A stretch of 64,000 nucleotides of DNA, from assembly GCA_000620205.1 (NCBI GenBank), contig JHVP01000009.1, positions 132,119-196,118 on the forward strand. Direction: 5' to 3'. Below are positions 60,023 to 64,000 of this stretch, one piece after another. The stretch's first letter is position 1; each line of letters starts with the position of its first letter. The position numbers and the translations under genes were made by a program. The stretch is from Geodermatophilaceae bacterium URHA0031. Its GTDB lineage: Bacteria; Actinomycetota; Actinomycetes; Mycobacteriales; Geodermatophilaceae. Below the pieces are notes generated by a model that had not been told where the DNA came from, did not search any database, and saw nothing but the letters and a program-made list of their open reading frames with translations.

Positions 60023-61076
60023 CACCGACCTGGTCGTGGAGACCGTCCGGGACATCCTGACCTCGTTCGAGCCGTTCGTGCTGACGGCCGAGCGGCCGTG
60101 GGACGCCGGGCTGTGGAGCGCGCTGGCCGAGGCGGGGATGACCGGTGTCGGGCTGCCGGAGGAGGCCGGCGGCTCCGGCGGCGATCTGGCCGACGCCGTC
60201 GCCATTGTGGCCACTTTGGCGCAGGGGGCCGCGGCGGTGCCGGTGGCCGAGCAGCTGCTGGTCGCCGCCCCCGCCGTCCTGGCCGCCGACCTCGACCTGC
60301 CCGCCCCCGACGAGCCGCTGTCGATCGCGGTGGACGGGGCCGTCACCGCCGAGCCCCGGGACGACGGCGACGGCCCGGGCAGCTGGACCCTCACCGGGAC
60401 GGCGACCGATGTCGCGTGGGCCGGGGTCGCGCGGCACCTGGTGGTGCTGGCCACGAGCCCGGTCGGGCCGGTGCTGGCGCTGGTCGACGTCACCGGCCGG
60501 GAGACGACGCACGCGGCCAACCTGGCCGGCGAGCCGCGCGGCTCGCTGGTGTTCGACGGCGTGACCTGCGCCGGTGCGCTGCTCACCGACGCCCGGGCCG
60601 ACGAGCTGCGCGCCCGGTACGCCCTGGCCCGCGCGGTGCAGCTGTCCGCGGCGCTGGAGCAGGTGCTCGGCTGGACGGTGCAGTACGCGGGGGAGCGGGT
60701 GCAGTTCGGCCGCCCGCTGGGCCGGTTCCAGGCGATCCAGATGGAGCTGGCCGAGATGGCCGGGGAGGTCACCGCCGTCGCCGCGCTGGTCGACTCGGCG
60801 GTCCAGGCGACCGAGCGCGGGGAGTCGCTGGTGCCGGCCGCCGCGGCGGCCAAGGTCCGCGCCGGAGCCGCCGTCGAGGTGGTCGCCCGGCTGGCGCACC
60901 AGGTGCACGGCGCGATCGGGTTCACCCAGGAGCACCGGCTGCACCACCTCACCCGGCGCTGCTGGTCCTGGCGGGACGAGGCCGGCACCGAGCTGGCCTG
61001 GTCGCGGGTGCTCGGCGAGCGGCTGCTCGCCGACGGCCCTGACGCGCTCTGGCCGGCGCTCACCCGCGTCGTGTGA
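60009..61076 (+). CDS. Acyl-CoA dehydrogenase, second subunit-like
   Basis: The 355-aa ACAD-fold protein is shorter and more diverged than its neighbour: SALAEAGMTGVGLPEEAGGSGGDLADAVAI, a middle domain with little of the FAD loop left (GPGSWTLTGTATDVAWAG), and a well kept C-terminal helical domain (AGERVQFGRPLGRFQAIQMELAEMAGEVTAV, VHGAIGFTQEHRLHHLTRR). This lopsided conservation is typical of the partner subunit in alpha2-beta2 ACADs. GTG 60009 has AGGAG at 7 nt and overlaps the GGCT stop. It forms one operon with 58194. Confidence 0.88.
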   Translation: MSSTDTDLVVETVRDILTSFEPFVLTAERPWDAGLWSALAEAGMTGVGLPEEAGGSGGDLADAVAIVATLAQGAAAVPVAEQLLVAAPAVLAADLDLPAPDEPLSIAVDGAVTAEPRDDGDGPGSWTLTGTATDVAWAGVARHLVVLATSPVGPVLALVDVTGRETTHAANLAGEPRGSLVFDGVTCAGALLTDARADELRARYALARAVQLSAALEQVLGWTVQYAGERVQFGRPLGRFQAIQMELAEMAGEVTAVAALVDSAVQATERGESLVPAAAAAKVRAGAAVEVVARLAHQVHGAIGFTQEHRLHHLTRRCWSWRDEAGTELAWSRVLGERLLADGPDALWPALTRVV

Positions 61077-61098
61077 ACACGGCCCCCCGTGCCCCCCA

Positions 61099-61116
61099 CC
61101 CCTCGCGAGCTCGGGG
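61099..61116 (+). repeat. Core copy C of the CCCC-TCGCnnGCTC-GGGG element
   Basis: CCCC (61099-61102), loop TCGCGAGCTC (61103-61112), GGGG (61113-61116). The loop is identical to that of copy B read on its own strand. It lies between the second ACAD gene and the GNAT gene, 13 bp before the chosen GNAT start. Confidence 0.6.
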
Positions 61117-61129
61117 CGAGCCCCTGCAC

Positions 61130-61732
61130 GTGGACCGAATCCGGCCGTACCGGGCGGCGGACCGGGCCGCGGTCTACGACGTCTGCGTGCGCACCGCGGC
61201 CGCCGGTGAGGACGCCCGCGGCCGGTGGTCCACCGACGACCTGATGCCGGACCTGTTCGCCGGCCCGTACGTCGAGCTCGAGCCGTCCCTGGCCTTCGTA
61301 CTGGACGACGGGCAGCGGGCGGTCGGCTACGTGGTCGGCACCGCGGACACCGCCGGGTTCGTTCGGGCCTGGCAGCGGGACTGGCTGCCGCGGCTGGCCG
61401 ACCGGTACCCGGCGCCCCCGGACCCGCCGCGGACGGCCGAGGAGGCGATGGTCGCGCTGCTGCACCGGCCCGAGCGGATGATCCGGCCGGAGCTGGCCGC
61501 GTACCCGGCGCACCTGCACATCGACCTGCTGCCGGCCCACCAGGGGGCGGGCCACGGGCGGGCGCTGATCGACACGTTCCGGGCTGCTGCGGCCCGCGCC
61601 GGAGCGGCCGCGCTCCACCTCGGCGTCGACCCGGCGAACCACCGGGCCCGCGCCTTCTACGACCACCTCGGGTTCACCGAGATCGCCGTCCCCGACCCGG
61701 GCGTGACCTACCTGGGCCTCCCGACGTCCTGA
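61130..61732 (+). CDS. GNAT-family N-acetyltransferase
   Basis: The 200-aa protein starts at the usual GNAT beta-1 (DRIRPYRAADRAAVYDVCVRTAAAG). It has motif A LHIDLLPAHQGAGHGRALIDTFRAAA with the acetyl-CoA pyrophosphate loop QGAGHG, and motif B HLGVDPANHRARAFYDHLGFTEI. The acceptor is unknown; length and the mid insert (RYPAPPDPPRTAEEAMVALLHRPERM) recall eukaryote-like acetyl-CoA sensor GNATs. GTG 61130 is chosen because the fold begins there. GTG 61073, overlapping the previous stop, would add 19 residues read from the hairpin element. Confidence 0.85.
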   Translation: MDRIRPYRAADRAAVYDVCVRTAAAGEDARGRWSTDDLMPDLFAGPYVELEPSLAFVLDDGQRAVGYVVGTADTAGFVRAWQRDWLPRLADRYPAPPDPPRTAEEAMVALLHRPERMIRPELAAYPAHLHIDLLPAHQGAGHGRALIDTFRAAAARAGAAALHLGVDPANHRARAFYDHLGFTEIAVPDPGVTYLGLPTS

Positions 61733-61733
61733 T

Positions 61734-61765
61734 CTCCTGCGCTTTCGCGCGCGAAAGCGCAGGAG
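61734..61765. terminator. Perfect 32-nt palindrome at a convergent junction
   Basis: CTCCTGCGCTTTCGCG (61734-61749) is followed directly by its exact reverse complement (61750-61765), with no loop. It shares the TTTCGCGCG/CGCGCGAAA core with 34037-34084 and 54283-54402. It lies 2 bp after the GNAT stop, between convergent genes, and probably ends both transcripts. Confidence 0.8.
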
Positions 61766-61792
61766 GTCCTGTGTGAGGGCGCGGGAGCGCTG

Positions 61793-62416
61793 TCACACCG
61801 TCTCGGGGATGCGCAGGCGGGCGATCACGAGGTCGAGCTCGGCCACCTCGGTGATCCGGCCGCCCATCGACCGGGAGTACTCGGCCTGCAGCTGGTCGGC
61901 ACGCTGCCCGGCGGACGTCATGGCGTCCCGGTCGACGTAGTTCACCGATGCCACCGCCCGGCCGGTCAGCCGGTCCACCATCAGGCTGACGCTGGAGAAG
62001 CCGGGCAGCTCCTCGATCCGGGGGAGCAGCGCCATCCGGAAGGTCGCGATGTCCTCCTCGACGGTGGCCGGGTCGCGGAGCGACGTCCAGGTCACCCGGC
62101 AGCAGGCGTGGTCAGCGGCCTGCCGGGCCCGGTGCATGACCGCGACCTCCCACTGCGCGACCAGGGGCACCGCACCGAGCAGCTTGCCGACCTGGGCGCG
62201 GTTGGGGCGCATGGCCTGCTCGCTGGCCTTGAGCGCCGCCTCGGTCTCCCACCCGGTGGTGACGATGCAGCGGCCCGAGCGGGGCCCGACGAGCATCGAC
62301 ATGCCGGTGCAGCCGTCCAGCCCGGTCGTCGCGGGCAGCCACTCCTCCTGGACGAACCTGGTCGCCTCGTCGAGTGCTCGTGGGTTCCCGCGCAGCGTGG
62401 CGGTTCGGGCGTACAT
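61793..62416 (-). CDS. Double dimeric alpha-beta-barrel (ABM-like) protein
   Basis: The 207-aa protein looks like two fused ferredoxin-like barrel units of the antibiotic-biosynthesis-monooxygenase/Dabb type: YARTATLRGNPRALDEATRFVQEEWLPA ... GRCIVTTGWETEAALKASEQAM, then VEEDIATFRMALLPRIEELPGFSSVSLMVDRLTGRAVASVNYVDRDAM. No catalytic residues can be named; such proteins often bind haem or small oxidisable ligands. ATG 62416 follows GAGGGGAG at 6 nt; an in-frame start at 62485 would add 23 basic residues. It stands alone. Confidence 0.78.
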   Translation of the reverse strand: MYARTATLRGNPRALDEATRFVQEEWLPATTGLDGCTGMSMLVGPRSGRCIVTTGWETEAALKASEQAMRPNRAQVGKLLGAVPLVAQWEVAVMHRARQAADHACCRVTWTSLRDPATVEEDIATFRMALLPRIEELPGFSSVSLMVDRLTGRAVASVNYVDRDAMTSAGQRADQLQAEYSRSMGGRITEVAELDLVIARLRIPETV

Positions 62417-62570
62417 CCGCAGCTCCCCTCGGCCGGCCGTGCCCCGGCAGCACCGTCGCAGCTGCGACTCTGCCCGGCCGCTCACCGCTGCGGGAACCGC
62501 CCTGCGATACCGACCCGTTCCGCAAGCGGCGGTTCGCGACTGTCCGAGACCGGGCTGCGACAGCAGGGCT

Positions 62571-62599
62571 GCGGGGCCGCCCGACGAGGACGGCCCCGC
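62571..62599. terminator. Hairpin after the alkaline phosphatase gene
   Basis: GCGGGGCCG (62571-62579) / CGGCCCCGC (62591-62599), loop 11 nt. On the minus strand it begins 8 bp after the phosphatase stop. The rest of the 190-bp gap up to the barrel-protein gene holds no gene. Confidence 0.6.
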
Positions 62600-62606
62600 T
62601 CCCGGC

Positions 62607-63932
62607 TCAGCCGAGCAGCACCTCCCGGATGACCTCGTGCAGGTGGGTGTTCGGGTAGTAGCCGACGAGCTCCTCGCTCCGCGGGCCCACCGCCGTCACC
62701 ACCGTCGGCGCGCCGGTGTGCGCGGTCGTCGTCCAGTCCAGCACGAAGTCCTTGTCGCTGCCGGCGACGGCGAACGGACCGTCCTCACCGGAGACCGTCT
62801 CGCCCGCGGCCGGCGTCTCCTGCGGCAGGGTCCCGCCCGGGCCGCTCTCGTCGGCCGGGTCGACGTCCTCGATGGTCAGCCCGCCGGTCTCGTGGTCACC
62901 GGTGACGATCAGCAGCGTGTCCGGGTGCTCCTCGACGTAGTCCCGGGCGACCTGGACGGCGGCCTCGAGCGAGCGCAGCGCCTGCAGCATCCGGGTGCCG
63001 TTGTTGTCGTGCGCCATCTCGTCGATGCCCTCTTCCTCGATGAGCAGGAAAAAGCCGTCCTCGTCCTGGGACAGCACGTCCAGGGCCTTGGTGGCCATGT
63101 CGGCCAGCGGGACGACGGGCGCGTACTCGTCGCCCTCGCCCTCCGGCCGCATCTGGAACATCTCCTCGTTGGCGAACAGCCCGAGGAGGTGGTCGGAGTC
63201 GGCCGCGGCGAACTCGGCGGCGGTGCTCACGTACTCGTAGCCCAGCCCCTCGGCCTCGGCGATCAGGTCGCCCTGGGTGCTCACCGACACCTCCGGGTCC
63301 TCGGTGTCACCTGCCCGGGGCGGGTAGGCGCCCTCGTCCCCGGCCGGCAGCCACCGGTCCTCGCCGCCGCCCAGGATGACCTGCGGCTTGGTGACCTCCA
63401 GGTACTGGCGGGCGATGTCGTCCTGCGCGGCGCGGTCGGTGCTGTTGCTGAAGAACGCCGCCGGGGTGGCATCGGTGACCTGCGCCGTCGTCACCAGCCC
63501 GGTGGCCAGGCCCGCCTGCTGGGCCTCACCACCGATGGTGGGGAGCGGGTTGCCGTCGACGTCGACGCTGACCGCACCGTTGTAGGTCTTCACCCCGGTC
63601 GCCCACGCGCTCGCGCCGGCCGCGGAGTCGGTGACGGTGTCCTCCGGGTCGCGCGGGTCGGTCGTCTGCAGTCCGGTGACGCCGAGGGTGTTCATGAGCA
63701 GCTCACCGTCGAAGCCGACCTGGTCCAGCCGGCCGGCCTCGCGCTGGGCCGCCGCCATGCCGTCGCCGTTGATGAAGATGACGCTCTGCGGGTGGTGGCC
63801 GTGGCCGTGCCCGTCCCCGCCGGCGGAGGCGGCGGAGGGCAGCAGGACGACGACACCGCCACCGACGAGCGTGGCGGCGACGCAGAGCGGCAGTGTCCGG
63901 CGCCGCAGGCGCCGGGTTCTCGTGGTCGACAT
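62607..63932 (-). CDS. Secreted alkaline phosphatase (PhoA family)
   Basis: The 441-aa enzyme hydrolyses phosphomonoesters outside the cell. It has a basic N-terminus and Sec signal (LPLCVAATLVGGGVVVLLPSAASA), a His/Gly stretch (GGDGHGHGHHP), metal ligand Asp57 in FINGDGM, nucleophile Ser103 in TVTDSAAGASAWATG, then LIEEEGIDEMAHDNN, VTGDHETGG and TTTAHTGAP, which supply the other zinc and magnesium ligands. All catalytic positions of the PhoA family are present. ATG 63932 has GGGGAG at 4 nt. It is probably phosphate regulated, but I cannot identify a PHO box in the 68 bp left before the window edge. Confidence 0.92.
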   Translation of the reverse strand: MSTTRTRRLRRRTLPLCVAATLVGGGVVVLLPSAASAGGDGHGHGHHPQSVIFINGDGMAAAQREAGRLDQVGFDGELLMNTLGVTGLQTTDPRDPEDTVTDSAAGASAWATGVKTYNGAVSVDVDGNPLPTIGGEAQQAGLATGLVTTAQVTDATPAAFFSNSTDRAAQDDIARQYLEVTKPQVILGGGEDRWLPAGDEGAYPPRAGDTEDPEVSVSTQGDLIAEAEGLGYEYVSTAAEFAAADSDHLLGLFANEEMFQMRPEGEGDEYAPVVPLADMATKALDVLSQDEDGFFLLIEEEGIDEMAHDNNGTRMLQALRSLEAAVQVARDYVEEHPDTLLIVTGDHETGGLTIEDVDPADESGPGGTLPQETPAAGETVSGEDGPFAVAGSDKDFVLDWTTTAHTGAPTVVTAVGPRSEELVGYYPNTHLHEVIREVLLG

Positions 63933-64000
63933 GACTCCCCTTGGTGCGGGCGGCGCCCGCGGTCGGTGTGGTCGGACTGTGAGCAGCCTGCGAGCCCACT

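Overview
The window is chromosomal DNA of a very high-GC actinobacterium. Codon third positions are strongly G/C biased, GTG and TTG starts are common, and the gene order lexA / LysM gene / nrdR, followed by a class II ribonucleotide reductase, is a core actinobacterial arrangement. The gene set (hflX, nrdJ, helD, sacsin-like ATPase, DUF1206, SigB-type PP2C phosphatases) would fit a Geodermatophilaceae-like organism (Blastococcus, Geodermatophilus, Modestobacter). That family placement is inference, because no rRNA is present. I found no tRNA, rRNA, CRISPR array, transposase, integrase, origin or phage gene, so this looks like ordinary, densely packed chromosome.

Layout. 1-4.5 kb: an MFS exporter (cut by the window edge) divergent from a HTH regulator, then hflX, a PAP2 phosphatase and a secreted anchored protein. 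4.6-10.1 kb: the SOS/deoxynucleotide block of lexA, a divergent LysM division-inhibitor-like gene with SOS boxes, nrdR and nrdJ. 10.2-16.7 kb: a GYD protein and a divergon with a MOSC protein and a Cys/Met-type PLP enzyme on one side, and an XRE-cupin regulator, a B3/4 protein and a homodimeric-E1/transketolase-like enzyme on the other. 16.7-29.6 kb: a secreted beta-helix protein, several regulator/partner pairs (HxlR with SRPBCC, WYL with DinB), DUF4389 and DUF817 membrane proteins, an HtrA-like protease, an SDR, ndh (NDH-2) and a DoxX protein. 29.7-43.8 kb: a DEAD-box helicase, a GlxA/AraC regulator divergent from an MFS gene, an aldehyde dehydrogenase, a PAS-GAF-GAF-PP2C phosphatase, a sacsin-like GHKL ATPase, a STAS protein and a hydrolase.

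43.8-46.5 kb holds three tandem DUF1206 membrane genes. 46.6-54.3 kb is a plus-strand stress-like block: a membrane protein, a 33-aa zinc-finger peptide, a catalase-fold-like protein translationally coupled to a macro-like/SIR2 fusion, a CYP152-type P450 peroxygenase, then the rsbQ-rsbP pair. 54.4-64 kb: helD, an AlaX editing protein, DUF1810, two acyl-CoA dehydrogenases flanking a gamma-glutamylcyclotransferase-like gene, a GNAT, a double alpha-beta-barrel protein and a secreted alkaline phosphatase.

Three cross-cutting signals stand out. (1) At about 18 genes a -10-like hexamer (xAxxxT) sits 6-8 nt before the start codon, as expected for leaderless mRNAs; I used this to choose starts. (2) Two families of extragenic palindromes recur: a CCCC-TCGCnnGCTC-GGGG hairpin with compensatory stem changes, and a TTTCGCGCG/CGCGCGAAA family confined here to three convergent gene junctions, one of them a 24-bp tandem array. 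(3) Partner-switching stress components (two PP2C phosphatases, RsbQ, one STAS antagonist) lie within 20 kb of each other without any sigma factor or RsbW kinase. The best candidate for something little described is the macro-like/SIR2 fusion with its peroxide-linked neighbours.
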